Positions 1 through 11,376 of a stretch of DNA of 64,000 nucleotides are shown piece by piece; positions within the stretch are counted from its first letter, which is position 1, and every line of letters starts with the position of its first letter. The position numbers and the translations under genes are program-made. The notes under the pieces are model-generated. The model was not told the DNA's origin, made no database searches, and worked only from the letters and a program-made list of their open reading frames with translations. The stretch is from Gonatopus flavifemur (taxonomy: Eukaryota > Arthropoda > Insecta > Hymenoptera > Dryinidae): the NCBI GenBank assembly GCA_018340375.1, contig JAFFJZ010000002.1, forward strand, positions 28,414,001 through 28,478,000, given 5' to 3'.

Positions 1-32
1 TGACCCGAGTCGGAATATTCACTTGCATGAAT

Positions 33-120
33 CTCTAAAAGTACCATAATTTCTTGGACTTTTTGAAATAAGTATGGTACCTTCCGTATAAAAGTCCAAG
101 ACATTATGGTACTTTTAGAG
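33..120. repeat. Short inverted repeat
   Basis: Two arms of about 30 bases (33-64 and 89-120) are near-perfect reverse complements, each carrying the motif AAAAGTACCATAAT. A third partial copy of the motif lies at about 168-190. It looks like a small MITE or its remnant. Confidence 0.7.
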
Positions 121-209
121 GTTTTTTCAGGTAAATATTTAAACTCGGTCAGACCAGCGCAGAAAATCCATAAATTATGGTACTTTTTAAGATACCTTTT
201 TCTCCGTGT

Positions 210-1023
210 GCATAAGACTTTCTGAAAGTTTTAATATCCCTAACTATGTCAAGAAAAGCGTGAATAAGTCTTGTCAACTCTGTTAAACTTTTGATAAGTC
301 TTATTTTCCCTGAAATTACGAACTTTCCGCAAGAAATATTAAAAGTTCATAAGACTTATTCAGAGTTTTACAGAAAAAAATATAAAATATATCTTTACTT
401 ACATGTATAAATTGATGAGCTTTAGAAATAGTTTCGATGTTTTATTTACCCTGGTTAAAAAAATTCATTGATCCACGTCAAATCTGATCGATCCTCATTG
501 AATCTCGGACAATGTTGTGATTGAATCTCATCCAGCGATTTTTCAATGAGATTTGGTCAGAAGAATGAATTCTTTCAATATGAATCTAATTGAATCTCGC
601 CAAATCTCATTGAATCTCGGACGATGTTCTGACCAAATCTCATGAAATTTCATTCCTCAGATTCAATGGATTCTTTCAATCAAGGTAAACTTCAATTCAT
701 TTTCAAGTTATACTCTGTTCCAGAAAAATATTCCGTTTCGTAATAAAAATCGGATTTGTTATTTGAGCATTCCTTACAAATTTAACCATTATTACTTCAT
801 TAGTCTTTTTAAACCTTCAAAACTCTTATAAAGTCATCTTTCTTGCTTATATTTTTTTTCTGTGAAACTCTGGATAAGTCTTATTTAATCTTAATAACTC
901 TTGCGGAAATTGCGAAATTTCAGGGAAAGTAAGACTTTTCAAGAGTTTTACAAAAATACCAAGACTTATTAACGCTTTTCTTGACATAGTTAGGGATATT
1001 AAGACTTTCAGAAAGTCTTATGC
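210..1023. mobile_element. Foldback element with arms of about 175 bp
   Basis: The left arm (about 210-384) and right arm (about 848-1023) are reverse complements with scattered mismatches. Both carry the ATAAGACTTTCTGAAAGT end and an inner AACTATGTCAAGAAAAGCG block. There is no coding capacity. The central part contains a second, nested repeat at 446-688. Confidence 0.8.
446..688. mobile_element. Nested MITE rich in ATTGAATCTC
   Basis: The ends read TTTACCCTGGTT and (reversed) TTTACCTTGATT, and the interior repeats GAATCTC/GAGATTC in both orientations. It sits inside the 210-1023 foldback element, so it inserted later or is part of its loop. Its CCCTGGT end matches that of the 62761-63822 element. 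Confidence 0.6.
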
Positions 1024-1268
1024 AGAGTTCTGAGGACTTTTGAAGAGTTTTTCAGAGAATTATTTCCACAAGGGGAGCTACTACAATTTTAGTTGATTTT
1101 ACCGTGGGGAATGTAATATACACATCAGCTGCAGTGTATTTAATATTCGTTGTTGTAAAATCGATTGAAATTGTGGTCACTTGCACTATATTCTAAATCA
1201 TTCATATATTTACTCAATGGGATGTAAATTTTACAAGTTTTTTTTTCTCAGTGTGGAAGCGAGCGCTT

Positions 1269-1537
1269 GGGCCCCATGCAATTAAGAGGATACCAGAGTC
1301 ACCATCGGAGCACGTTTTCTTGCACTAAAATACTTAAAACTGAATCCATACAAAAATCTGAAATTTTCAGCGATGATTCTCCGAGACTCCATCTAGGTCT
1401 GTACAATGCCCGAATTTTGAATTCCGAAATAAAAATTTTGAAAATTTGTTTATGAATTCAGTTTCAAGGATTTTAGTGCAAGAAAAAAGGATTTTAGTGT
1501 TCCGATGGTAACTTTGGTATCCTCTTATGGGGGCCCC
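1269..1537. mobile_element. MITE with GGGCCCC termini
   Basis: The terminal arms are reverse complements of about 60 bp. Both contain GAGGATACC, CCATCGGA and TTTTCTTGCACTAAAAT. Short open frames here are by-products of the repeat. The internal TTTTAGTG segment is duplicated in the right arm. Confidence 0.75.
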
Positions 1538-2067
1538 ACATGCCACGTCAAAAGTAATGATTTCAGATCTTTACAATAGAAATTTAAACGTAAAAAAGAT
1601 GTCCATAACTTTTCTTCAAAAAATCATTATAGATGGTTTCCTCAAAACGTTTGTTATAGATTTGTTTGAGTCAATACAATACTTCAATTTCATTATGATT
1701 TTAAATTTTGTATATAATAATAAACTCTGTTTTTTCTGCGCATATCTCTATTGGCAGAACAATTTTATTTATGTATTATTCTCCTCCAGTTTCAAACATT
1801 TGAATCAATCAATGAAATTACACATCAGTTCATCATGTTTTTGTACATTGTAAGGGAAATTTTTTTCTAAGAAAATTGAATTTAGGGATTCGATGTTTTT
1901 AAAAAAAATCTGAATCATCGTATGTAAAGTAAGTATGATAAAGAAACAAACACGCTGTCTTAAAATTGTGTCGGTTCAATATTGAAATCATGATTAGATA
2001 TTTCAATATATATGTATTCTTATGGATGTGTTGAACTCCGAACTCGGGCTCGATACCTCCAAAACTG

Positions 2068-2074
2068 TATAAAT
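2068..2074 (+). promoter_or_regulatory. TATA box of the secreted-peptide gene
   Basis: TATAAAT lies about 100 bases upstream of the start codon at 2169. Arthropod initiator-like TCAGT sequences follow at 2102 and 2115, and TCAAC at about 2094, so the RNA probably starts near 2096-2104. Spacing fits a focused, TATA-driven promoter, as is usual for abundantly expressed small secreted products. Confidence 0.6.
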
Positions 2075-2168
2075 GTGACGCTGAAGAACAGTCTCAACAT
2101 TTCAGTCTCGCAGTTCAGTGTTCAGAGCAATTCATATACGGTGTAATAAACGATTCAAGTGGTCAAAA

Positions 2169-4425
2169 ATGAAGATTCTTTACTTTGCTGGTGTATTCCT
2201 AGTCATGATGATCAGTTTATCTTCTGTGACTGCATGTACGTACATAAAATATTCTCACATTTTTGAAAAGAATTGATTATTATACGTGAACAAATGTATT
2301 AATATTCTGAGTCGAAAAGTGAAACCTGATTTAGCTCTGATTCGTTGCGTATAAACCCAAGTAGCACCAGAATATACTATGAACGTTCTTAGAATATTCG
2401 AAATATGTACTATGTACATTCCAAGAGACCGCTTCATAGGTGCTATGCATATTCATCGAACGTATGTAATCGAATATACGACGGTACGTCAATCGAACGT
2501 CGATTGAATGAATATCGTATTTCGGATGTACTATGTACGTTCTAAGTATATTTAAAACAGTCTCATTCGAATATTCCATGAACTTCCATCATATGTTTTT
2601 CGTATCTCATTCGTACATTCTACGAACGTTTCTATTTCGTATATACTTTGAACTTCTGTTGCTGCTTGGGAAGGGATGAATTAGGTTTGATTTCAATTTT
2701 CACCCTGTTCTGAACCTGATCTTGTTTTCAAAATTCTCATTCGACCTGATGTTGAACTTTTTTTTGACCTGATTCAACTCTGGATGAGACTTTGGAAAGT
2801 ATTCAATTTCTCCGTTTAATATTTCACAATATTTCGAAAAAAATTGTGAAGATTTGATCTGTTAGTATCCTCTGAACTTTAATTAGATCGTGAATATAAA
2901 ACTAGAATATGTTATGGAAGTTATAGATTTTGAGATACATTTCATTTCATTCATCATTTCGTTGTATTACAGTAATTTTTTGACATTTGTACTATGTAGG
3001 TATTCTGTGGAGTTTATAACTAGTTCCATTAAATAACAAACAATTGTACTCAAACATTAGATTGAAGTAAAACGGATTCGGATGACGCATTTTCTCGGTC
3101 CTCTATAGCATAAATTAATACATCAAACATCGTTAACTCAAGAGAAATATAAAGATTCCATTACAATATTTAGATCTTCCTTCAGTGAATGCCCAGCCAG
3201 CACAAATGATCAATTTTAATTTATAAAGACTTTACTAAAGACCTCTCGAATAGTTCCCGTTATGCTAATCAATATGTATTCATTATGAATATTTTGAATT
3301 CAAAATGAAAACGTATTGACTGCCCGCAGAATTCATCATGAAATCTCGATATGAATTCTTTCTGAAAATCAAGTTGTTCATTGAGAGTTCATTCTGAATT
3401 CAAAATATCAATAATGAATACATATTCATTAGCATAACGGGAGCTCTTTGCAGAAACTCTTGTGCTTCAATGGGTGAAGTTTTATGTATTATTTTATGCT
3501 GTAGAGGAACGGGAAAGTGCGTCACCATCCCAGACAGCACTGAGACGTTTTTTAAACATTCGCAAAACGTACCTCGTTACAAACGAAATGTTTCAGAAAT
3601 GTTTTGTGACGTTTTGAAAATGTCGCATGTATGTTCTTAAAACATGAAAATGTCCTGGTTTCTTTTATTTACATTCTCACAAAACGTGATTAACACATGT
3701 TGAATTTGTCTTTATAAATCATCAAATTGATAGCATATATCTGTGGATATTTTCAATTCAAACAAATCCTAAATCAATTATATTCAAGTAAAATGATCTC
3801 GTGTATAATAAATTACACGTATAAGCTTATGAAGTGCTGGATTTAATGGAAAATGGTTCGACTCTAAAGCGCTGTTTAATATCTTTGTTTTACTCTCTAC
3901 AATATGTGTATTTTCATGATTTTTTATGCTTTGCAGTGAGAATCAGTTGATTATGTGAAAAACAGTATGGTTTTACTATTTTTTGATGTATTAGTCATAT
4001 ATTAAACTTTGAATATGAGTGATGTGTAGGTTGGCGTAGGTTAGCAACGAGATGGGGAATTTTCATGAATCATATAAATGTTTTGACAATGTAAGTTTTA
4101 TAAATGTGTTAGAAACGTAATTGTTGGAATCAGAGGTCGCGAAACCACGAGGACGTTTCTAAAACATTCCGAGCACCTACAGTGCTGTCTGGGATACCCT
4201 GATTTACTCTATATATTCAGAAGATTATATCAATTGTGAACACTGAAAATAACTGATTTATTTACAGTGTGCGCAGGTCTTCGGCCTGGTCAAGAATGTC
4301 ACGATATAGTCACCCCTAAGAGATCTGGTCCACAACATTTTCCACATGATGAGGGACAACAGCGCGGTAGTCACCGAAATACTCACACAGTGCCAAACTC
4401 ATACAACACCAGAAACGTGCATTAA
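2169..4425 (+). CDS. Small secreted peptide of unknown family, two exons
   Basis: Exon 1 (2169-2235) encodes a clear 22-residue signal peptide: MKIL start, hydrophobic core with FLVMM, then SSVTA before cleavage. The phase-1 intron starts GTACGT and ends TTTACAG at 4267. Exon 2 (4268-4425) adds about 52 residues with two cysteines (LCAGLRPGQEC...) and stops at TAA 4423-4425, for about 74 residues in all. TATA box and initiator lie upstream, and AATAAA follows at 4591. I do not recognise the family; secretion is inferred from the signal alone. One oddity is that after about 15 residues of exon 2 the +1-shifted frame is open to 4558 and reads as a better helical, cysteine-containing chain. The gene may therefore be frameshifted or the assembly may have an extra base. 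Its 2 kb intron holds three repeats. Exon 2 boundaries are inferred from splice consensus only. Confidence 0.55.
2356..2670. mobile_element. CCC...GGG MITE in the peptide-gene intron
   Basis: Begins CCCAAGTAGCACCAG and ends with a near reverse complement, CTGTTGCTGCTTGGG. It is flanked by AA on both sides. The interior is dense in GAATAT/ATATTC and CGTTC motifs that also form inverted repeats. No coding capacity. Confidence 0.75.
3256..3441. mobile_element. Palindromic MITE, CCCGTTATGC ends
   Basis: Arms of about 50 bp (from CCCGTTATGCTAATC to its reverse complement GCATAACGGG) surround a short loop, with ATGTATTCATTATGAATA inside each. Flanks do not match, unlike the other CCC...GGG elements. 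A related interior (GAATTCATTATG) occurs near 59380. Confidence 0.7.
3529..4193. mobile_element. CCC...GGG non-autonomous element, 665 bp
   Basis: Ends are exact reverse complements: CCCAGACAGCAC at 3529-3540 and GTGCTGTCTGGG at 4182-4193. AT flanks both sides. Inner sub-terminal repeats include GACGTTT and AAAACAT. There is no open frame of interest. It lies inside the secreted-peptide intron. Confidence 0.85.
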
Positions 4426-4590
4426 CATCAAGATAAGGATCGCGCGCTTAGAGCTTCTTCTAGGACCTTCGGAATATGAAAAAAAACCGCTTCAGAATGT
4501 GTGGAAACGTCATATGTTCATAATAAGGACGTACAAATGTTCGGTGATATTCCATTGAGGATTTTATGGAAGTTTTGTTTGAAAATTCAG

Positions 4591-4596
4591 AATAAA
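4591..4596 (+). terminator. Polyadenylation signal of the peptide gene
   Basis: AATAAA about 165 bases after the annotated stop, and 33 bases after the stop of the alternative frame. A second AATAAA lies near 4735. Confidence 0.5.
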
Positions 4597-5185
4597 TATT
4601 TATAAATCATCAAAATCATGCAAATTCTGTGATTATACTGAAACAAATTTTTGTTCTGAGCATCAAAAAAAATTTTGAATACTGAAAACACACTATTTTG
4701 TTGTTTCAACCCAAGAATTTTGTTGATCACATTCCAATAAAAACTGTTTGTTAAAACAAATGAACTGCGGTTAAGGCTGTGTCGATAAATTATATTTACA
4801 ATAAACATTTGTACAAGTTAAAAATAATATAGTGGATTTTACTTATCAACAACCATCTTGTTTCTTGAGATTTGAAAACTGATTCGAAGTTATTACGATA
4901 CGTTAAAGACGAATAGATAATGCTGGATTTCTTGAATTAGCTCTTTGTTTTGAGAATTTTTCATACGTAAGATTTATCAAGTATATAGGTTATATATAAA
5001 AATTATAAAAAATGTGCTAATCCAGGAAATCTGACATTGTATTCGTATTCAGCACTCCAAAACCGTACTCAGAGCAAAATTTGGCTCTCATAACCAGGTA
5101 ACGTAGTTGATTTTGGCTTTGACCATTTCATCTAGTTACCGAAACCAGATTGATGTGACAATGTTTTATTTTCCTGGTTATCATA

Positions 5186-6243
5186 CACTGTGAAAAAATT
5201 TCACCGGAAAATTCCAGTACATGTACTGGAAGTCATTAACCTGTACATGTACCGGAAAATTTCAGCACATTTGTACTGCAAAAATTCAGTGCAAACGTTA
5301 TGGAATTTCCGCATCAAAACTGGAAATTTTCTGAGCCTCGGTACTGGAATTTTTCAGTACACGAGCTGGACTTTTCCAGGACATGTACTGGAAAATTAAT
5401 GCTGAAAATATCCATGAAAATTGAAAAAAAATTGCTCACGCAAAGTGATTTTGCAGGGTCCTTGTGTTCCAAGATGATTGAGAAACTTTTGATCGTTCAT
5501 TTGGATGGACAGAAACTCATGTCTACCTAACAGGATTTGAACCCACACTTTTCTACCTGCCTACCAACTGAAACCTAAGACCTAACCGATATGCTTCATA
5601 TCTAGAACACAAGAGGATAAGTCTTGGAAAAACCTCATATATCAATTTCATTGGCTACAATTACAATTATTATTCAAAATCTCAATCAGGAAATTTTTAA
5701 TATAAAGACTTGAAATTTTTCCTGCCAGAAATGACGAAGTCCAATAGAAGTGGAAAATTTCAGTGCAACAGTGATTAAATTCCGTTGCATAGCAACTGGA
5801 AAATTCCATCACACGACCTGAAAATTGCAGTTCAAAACCTGTATAATTCAATTGCATAGTAACTGGAAAATTCCATCACAAAACCTGAGAATTGCAGTTA
5901 AAAACCTGTATAATTCCAGTATACCAACGATTAGGTTTTTTTTTCTAAATTCCAAATTTTTTCTCAAGTCCTTTTTGAGGGAATATTTTTTTTTGGTGCA
6001 CAAGAACTATAAAATTGTAGTACGAGCCGGTAAAATTTTCGCGAAATCATGGCAAAATTTCAGTACATCATCTCAAACTTGAAAATTCCAGTACAATGAC
6101 TGAATTTTCAGTTATGCTTGGTAAACTTTCAGTAACGTAACAACAAAATCTCTGTACATGTACTGGAATATCCATATTCCAGTACTAGCACTGGAAATTT
6201 CCAGTCCAGTTGCACAGTAAATTTCCAGTTTTTTTTTACAGTG
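5186..6243. mobile_element. CACTG...CAGTG element built of CTGGAAAATT repeats
   Basis: The element begins CACTGTGAAAAA and ends TTTTTTACAGTG, with TA on both flanks. The 1.06 kb interior is made of many copies of a motif like CTGGAAAATTCCAGTAC in both orientations, so several short open frames here are artefacts. No transposase is present. Confidence 0.8.
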
Positions 6244-7204
6244 TAACCAGATTTCAAGTGTCTGCAACCATAAGTTCCTCAACATACAAGGATGGTTTCT
6301 GTGACGTTTTTCTCAATATATTCCGAATCAGTTCTTAGGAAACACAGGAAAAATTGTTCTTATTGTCGTCTGTTCTCGTATAGAATAATTCAAGGAGTAT
6401 CAGGAGTTTGAACATTCCCTTGTCAGAAACGTTCATTGAATCCCAATTCTTGAAGAGGTTCAATACACATTTTGGAACGGGAAATGACCATTCATACCTA
6501 TCTGGAATCTCTTTCCGGTTTTTCAATAGTGTGATTTTTCATTTTCTAATGGTTTTGAAACGTCATTCTCAATAGCAAAGTCTCTGTTCGTTCAGAAGAA
6601 GCCAAAAGTTATCAATATTGAGGGAACATTTATTAACATTTCAAAAAATGACTGTCAATTATTCAAGAAAAAAGGGGATCATTGAAGAATGTCTTGAGTT
6701 TGCCAAAAATTCGTAGTGAAAATCCTTAATGTTGATCGATTCATTGTTATTTTTCATCTTGGAACTATCAACTTTTCCCCTAAATTTTCAGTCATTTTTC
6801 TAAATATTAATAACGTCTGTATTTCTGTGTAGGTTCAAATTATTCGAAACTGAAAGAATATAATAAAAAAAATAGCTCTGCACAAACCACGGTTCGTACA
6901 TAATGCATTCCCGGGTAGCACAAGCACATTCTGAGAATGTTCTTAGAATATACGTTGAGGATGTTCGAATATTTTATGGAGATTCTCATTACGTGCGAAT
7001 ATATTCCACGCACATTCTCAGAATGTTTGAATGAGACTGTTTCAAATATTCTCAGAATATTATGCCAAGAATATTGTGGGAATATTATAAAAAATACTGT
7101 TGAAATAGAAATTCCTGCCAATATAACTTCTGCATGTAACCGAAAACTAATTCACAATCAATTTTTTCACTCATTAAACATCTGTAATCGTGGATTCTCA
7201 GCAA

Positions 7205-7323
7205 TACAGTAGGCTCTCGTTATAAGAGTCGGTGTAAGGTATCTGCGTCTCTCTCTCTCACATAAGATTAGATACCGAGTGGAACAAGGACACACATGAC
7301 TCTTATAACGAGAGCCTACTGTA
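7205..7323. mobile_element. MITE of about 119 bp, TACAGTAGGCTCTCG ends
   Basis: The 26-bp ends at 7205-7230 and 7298-7323 are reverse complements (CAGTAGGCTCTCGTTATAAG). TA at each outer edge suggests a Tc1/mariner-type target duplication. This terminal motif is familiar from insect MITEs. Confidence 0.85.
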
Positions 7324-7570
7324 TTATGGATTCACATGGATGGGTGAGATACTTATGATCGCAACAAGCAATCATAATATTTACGATATTTCTTAATATT
7401 TTATTACATTTTTTATGATTATTTTTCACGCATGACGCTCTCAGAATATTCGGGATATTAAAATGCACATTTATAAATTTCTCATTTCCCAAATACAAAT
7501 TAAAATAGTATATTATCCAAGGGTCTGTAGCCTATCAACGACATTATCCGCCATCACTGAAATCATGTCA

Positions 7571-8045
7571 TTCAGGTCATTCGCTCTATAGCGCTCGCTT
7601 AGTATCTTTCGCTTTGTAATACTCGTTATCATAACATTCAATATGAATATTTTGATCGTATGTGTATAATGGCAATCTCTAATAAATTCACTTTTGTTAA
7701 CTTTAACCGGTTCACGCGTTTTTCTTCCACAATAATATCCAACAGAGGCAACGGAGCGGCGACGGAGAAATGTCCGCCCCCTGTATTTTTGATATAATTC
7801 TTATTGGTGCATTTACGTAACCAAATCTGAATGTATGAATTCACGAATTCAAGTTTTACTGAAAATACAGGGGGCGGACATTATTGTGGAAGAAAAACGC
7901 GTGAACCGGTTAAAATTAACCAAAGTAAATTTATTAAAGATTGCCATTATACACATACGATCAAAATATTCATATTGAATGTTATGATAACGAGTATTAC
8001 AAAGCGAAAGATACTAAGCGAGCGCTACAGAGCGAATGACCTGAA
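7571..8045. mobile_element. Long foldback hairpin
   Basis: The left arm (7571 to about 7795) and right arm (about 7860-8045) are near-identical reverse complements over about 190 bp. Paired landmarks include GAACCGGTT, AAACGCGTGAACC and GCGAAAGATACTAAGC. The left arm carries about 35 extra GC-rich bases (about 7736-7770) that the right arm lacks. Small frames on both strands here are mirror images of each other and are not genes. Confidence 0.85.
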
Positions 8046-8344
8046 CGGTCGAAATTTTCAAAGTATACATCACATGTTCTTACAGCACGATAAGCAGCGT
8101 TGCCAACTCAAATGTTACCTTCATAACAACACACAAATATAAGAGCATTTGTCTTTATATCCCAACAGCCTCAACGGAGACTCTCCCTCATTTCTCCCTT
8201 ATTTCCACGGCCAGTGATGCAAAACCGGAATCGTAAAATTCGGGAGATATGGTAGCGAAAAATCGGGAGATGGCGTAAAAAATCGGTAGCATCATATCCA
8301 AAAAAAAATAAAAGCGGCAGAATAATTGATTTTTGAACAATAAC

Positions 8345-8545
8345 TTCTAAGAACTCTTTTAGAATACACTGAGTTCTCAAAGAGTCTCAAAACGAATCTG
8401 ATTCAGCAGGCATTTGCGGGTTCCGTTAAAATTCTTAAAGAAGTCTCATAGAATTGAAAGAGAACTCCCAAATGTTCGACGAATCGGATTCTTTTTGAGA
8501 CTCTTTGGGAACTCTTTGAATTCTAAGAAAGTTCTTAAAGAGTTC
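8345..8545. repeat. Inverted repeat with AAGAACTCTTT arms
   Basis: Arms of about 60 bp at 8345-8403 and 8483-8545 pair through TCAAAGAGTCTCAAAA and its reverse complement. Probably a MITE remnant, just outside the Tc1-type transposon. Confidence 0.65.
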
Positions 8546-8628
8546 TTTCTTCAGAATTAATTTGGGATTCTTGTGTGCTATCTTGGTAGGAGGGTGGTTT
8601 TGAATTGACAATAACAGTTCGGGATATA

Positions 8629-10664
8629 CAGGGTGGGGCATTTAAAGTGTCGCGGGCGTTTTTTCCAAAAATAAAGTGAGATACGAGAAAATTTTTCGGA
8701 CAAAAGTTGTAGGGCACCGAGGGGGACATCCGATGGTGGCCTTGGCTTTGACCTCAAATCTCATCTTCAAGGGCATTCTGAGATCAACTCTTGTTTTTTA
8801 AATAGCATCTCATATTTTTTACTGCAGATTTGGATTCTAGGTCAAAAACCAAGAAACTTTTGTCTGAACCATTTTCCTGAAATTCGCAAAAATGGCGCTC
8901 TAATCGATATTGTTCCATTTTGAATCTGACATTCGAATAACTCGAAAACGAAGGGTCTTGCAAAAGAATGTTTCGTACAAAAGTTGTCAACACACAACAC
9001 ATTTCAATCGTCTACATTACCACCATTCAGAGCTCACGCGATGTAAACAAACGACGGGGTTCAGTGAAAATTCACGATTTTGAAAGTCAGTTTGTCAGTT
9101 ACATTTGATTATTACTTGGTTTATGACAAATTGAAAATCATGGATATCCGATACACGGTTTCTGAAAAGATCGATATGATCTACATTTACGGTGAAGTGC
9201 ATAAGAACCCCAGACAAGCATATGACTTGTATGCAGAACGATTTCCTGAAAGAACAAAGCCATCCATTAGGTATTTTCAACGCATTACAAAATTATTCTC
9301 AGAAACGGGAAGTGTTACAAGGGAAAAACGACATCGAATGAGAACTGTTAGCGGAGAAAATGCGGAAGTTAATGTACTAGCTGCAGTAGCCAATAATCCA
9401 CACGTGAGCTCTCGTGAAATTGAACTCCATTCGGGAATTTCTCGAAGAAGTGTTCTTCGAATACTGAAACGTCACAAATTCCATCCGTATCACATTTGTT
9501 TGCATCAAGACCTTCACGGTGATGATTTCGAAAATCGTGTACAGTTTTGTCGATGGGGTCTAGCGCAAATGCACAATAACAACTTCATCAACATATTATT
9601 TTCTGATGAGTCGACGTTCACCAATCATGGTCAAGTAAATCGACATAATATGCATTACTGGGCGACAGAAAATCCAAGATGGTTACGTCAAGTAGAGCAT
9701 CAAAGACAATGGGCTGTGAATGTTTGGTGTGGTATTTTTCGATCTCGAGTAATTGGACCGTACTTCATCGCAGATACGCTAAATGGAGAGAAGTACAGAC
9801 ATTTCTTAGATCAAGTACTTCCAACATTACTTGAAGACATACCTATTCAGGAACGATTGAATATGTGGTATCAACACGATGGTTGTCCATCCCATTATGC
9901 AGTCACAGCTCGAGAAATATTGGACAGAGATTATCCTGGACGATGGATAGGACGTCGTGGACCAGTTCATTGGCCTGCCCGTTCTCCGGATCTTACTGCT
10001 CCAGATTTTTTTTTATGGGGATACATAAAAGATACAGTTTATCAACAAGCACCGACTACACCTGAGAATATGCGTCAACGAATCATCAATGCATGCGCGA
10101 GCATCAATGAAGATATTTTAGCACGAGTACAGCAATCTTTTGTAAAACGTTTTGAAATGTGTATTGAAGTCGAAGGCCATCATTTTGAGCATCTACTGCA
10201 TTAAAATTATCCAAGTGATGTAGACGATTGAAATGTGTTGTGTTTTGTCTGTTATACCCCATCACCTCCGTTTCAGTTCAAGGGGTCCCCCTTGGAATCA
10301 GACAACTTTTGTCCGAAACATTCTCCTCCAAGACCCTTCGTTTTCGAGTTATTCTAATGTCAGATTCAGTATGGAACAATATCGATTAGAGCGCCATCTT
10401 TGCGGATTTTAGGAAAATGGTTCAGACAAAAGTTTCTTGGTTTTTGACCTAGAATCCAAATCTGCAGTAAAAAATATGAGATGCTATTTAAAAAACAAGA
10501 GTTGACCTCAGAATGCCCTTGAAGATGAGATTTGAGGTCAAAGCCAAGGCCACCATCGGATGTCCCCCTCGATACCCTACAATTTTTGTCCGAAAAATTT
10601 TCTCGTATCTCATTTTAGTTTTGGAAAAAACGCCCGCGACACTTTAAATGCATTTTACAATTTG
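8629..10664 (+). mobile_element. Complete Tc1/mariner-type transposon with long TIRs
   Basis: The element is about 2.04 kb, with TA at each edge (8627-8628 and 10665-10666). The inverted repeats are very long: left about 8629-9017, right about 10218-10664. They match almost base for base through blocks such as TTTAAAGTGTCGCGGGCG, GACATCCGATGGTGGCC and CACAACACATTTCAATCGTC. The outermost 15 bases of the right end have diverged from the left CAGGGTGGGG. The right repeat also contains about 55 extra bases. A single intact transposase lies between the repeats, so the element looks recent and possibly autonomous. Confidence 0.9.
9140..10204 (+). CDS. Tc1/mariner-type DD41D transposase
   Basis: This is a 354-residue intact transposase that would cut and paste the surrounding element. 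I start it at the ATG at 9140 (MDIRYTVSEK), because an upstream in-frame ATG at 9080 adds 20 residues unlike the family. The N-terminal 60 residues form the helix-turn-helix region common in insect copies (annotated elsewhere as DUF4817). A second helix-turn-helix follows at about 75-112, ending in RRSVLRILKRH. The catalytic aspartates are D156 in FSDEST, D247 in HDGCPSHY and D289 in SPDLTAPDFFLWG. By my count 41 residues separate the last two, the DD41D pattern known from the rosa-like group. No stop or frameshift interrupts the frame. It lies between the long inverted repeats of the element. Confidence 0.95.
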   Translation: MDIRYTVSEKIDMIYIYGEVHKNPRQAYDLYAERFPERTKPSIRYFQRITKLFSETGSVTREKRHRMRTVSGENAEVNVLAAVANNPHVSSREIELHSGISRRSVLRILKRHKFHPYHICLHQDLHGDDFENRVQFCRWGLAQMHNNNFINILFSDESTFTNHGQVNRHNMHYWATENPRWLRQVEHQRQWAVNVWCGIFRSRVIGPYFIADTLNGEKYRHFLDQVLPTLLEDIPIQERLNMWYQHDGCPSHYAVTAREILDRDYPGRWIGRRGPVHWPARSPDLTAPDFFLWGYIKDTVYQQAPTTPENMRQRIINACASINEDILARVQQSFVKRFEMCIEVEGHHFEHLLH

Positions 10665-10851
10665 TATACAATTTACTGATCAGTAGTAGAACCTCGGTAT
10701 CTCCACTCAACCATTTCGCGAAATCACTTATTCTCATTCAATATATCCGGAAAATTCAATTTCTCGAAAACTGCTCATTGGCTCCTCTTCAAGGATCTAG
10801 AAGGGATTAGTGAAATAACACAGTGAACCGTTTTCGGGAAATTGAACTATA

Positions 10852-11094
10852 CACTGAGAGAAAAAATTTAATTGAATAGTCGCCATAAAATAATAAATTG
10901 ATTTGAATAAATTTTCATTGACTCGATTAAAATATTCATTCAATCAAACAAATATTCAATATGCTATTAAATATTTCATCAATGGGAACAGTTATTTAAT
11001 TGAGTTAATGAAAGTTTATTCAAATCAATTAAGTATTTTATGGCGACTATTCAACTAAATATTTTATTGTTCCCGGAAATTTTCTCTGTCAGTG
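10852..11094. mobile_element. CACTG...CAGTG MITE
   Basis: Ends CACTGAGAGAAAA and TTTTCTCTGTCAGTG, with TA flanks on both sides. The inner arms pair through AATAGTCGCCATAAAAT and TTGATTTGAATAAA. No coding capacity. Confidence 0.85.
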
Positions 11095-11270
11095 TAGAGA
11101 TATTATACTAGAGGGAACGAGTCAATGAAACGACCGTCAAACGAATAAAAAGCGATAGCTGTAAACAATAAAAACTGAGGAGGTGAATGTCTTTGTCTTT
11201 CCGGAATCTTCGGATTCCGTTCCGTTCCCTAGAAATTGCGGTCCATGGAAGGCCAGCCTATAGGTACCAT

Positions 11271-11376
11271 TTCATGGGAGCTTCTGCATCAAGCGTCAAC
11301 ATTGGAAGAAACGAGTGGTCCAACAGGTTCTCTCTGTTCTTCCAATGTTGACGCTTGATGCTGAAGCTGCCATGAA
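11271..11376. repeat. Hairpin with arms of about 41 bp
   Basis: TTCATGGGAGCTTCTGCATC...TTGGAAGAA at 11271-11311 pairs with its reverse complement at 11336-11376, with only two or three mismatches and a loop of about 24 bases. It is small enough to fold as a stable RNA stem if transcribed. Confidence 0.75.

Noticed and set aside
1527..1853. A 108-codon AT-rich frame
   Set aside because: Rich in Phe, Ile and Asn as random AT-rich DNA would be, with no splice or promoter context.
7638..8142. Open frames on both strands sharing a GGGH motif
   Set aside because: They are mirror images produced by the foldback arms.
9080..9139. Upstream in-frame ATG of the transposase
   Set aside because: The extra 20 residues do not resemble the family, and the ATG at 9140 gives the usual N-terminus.
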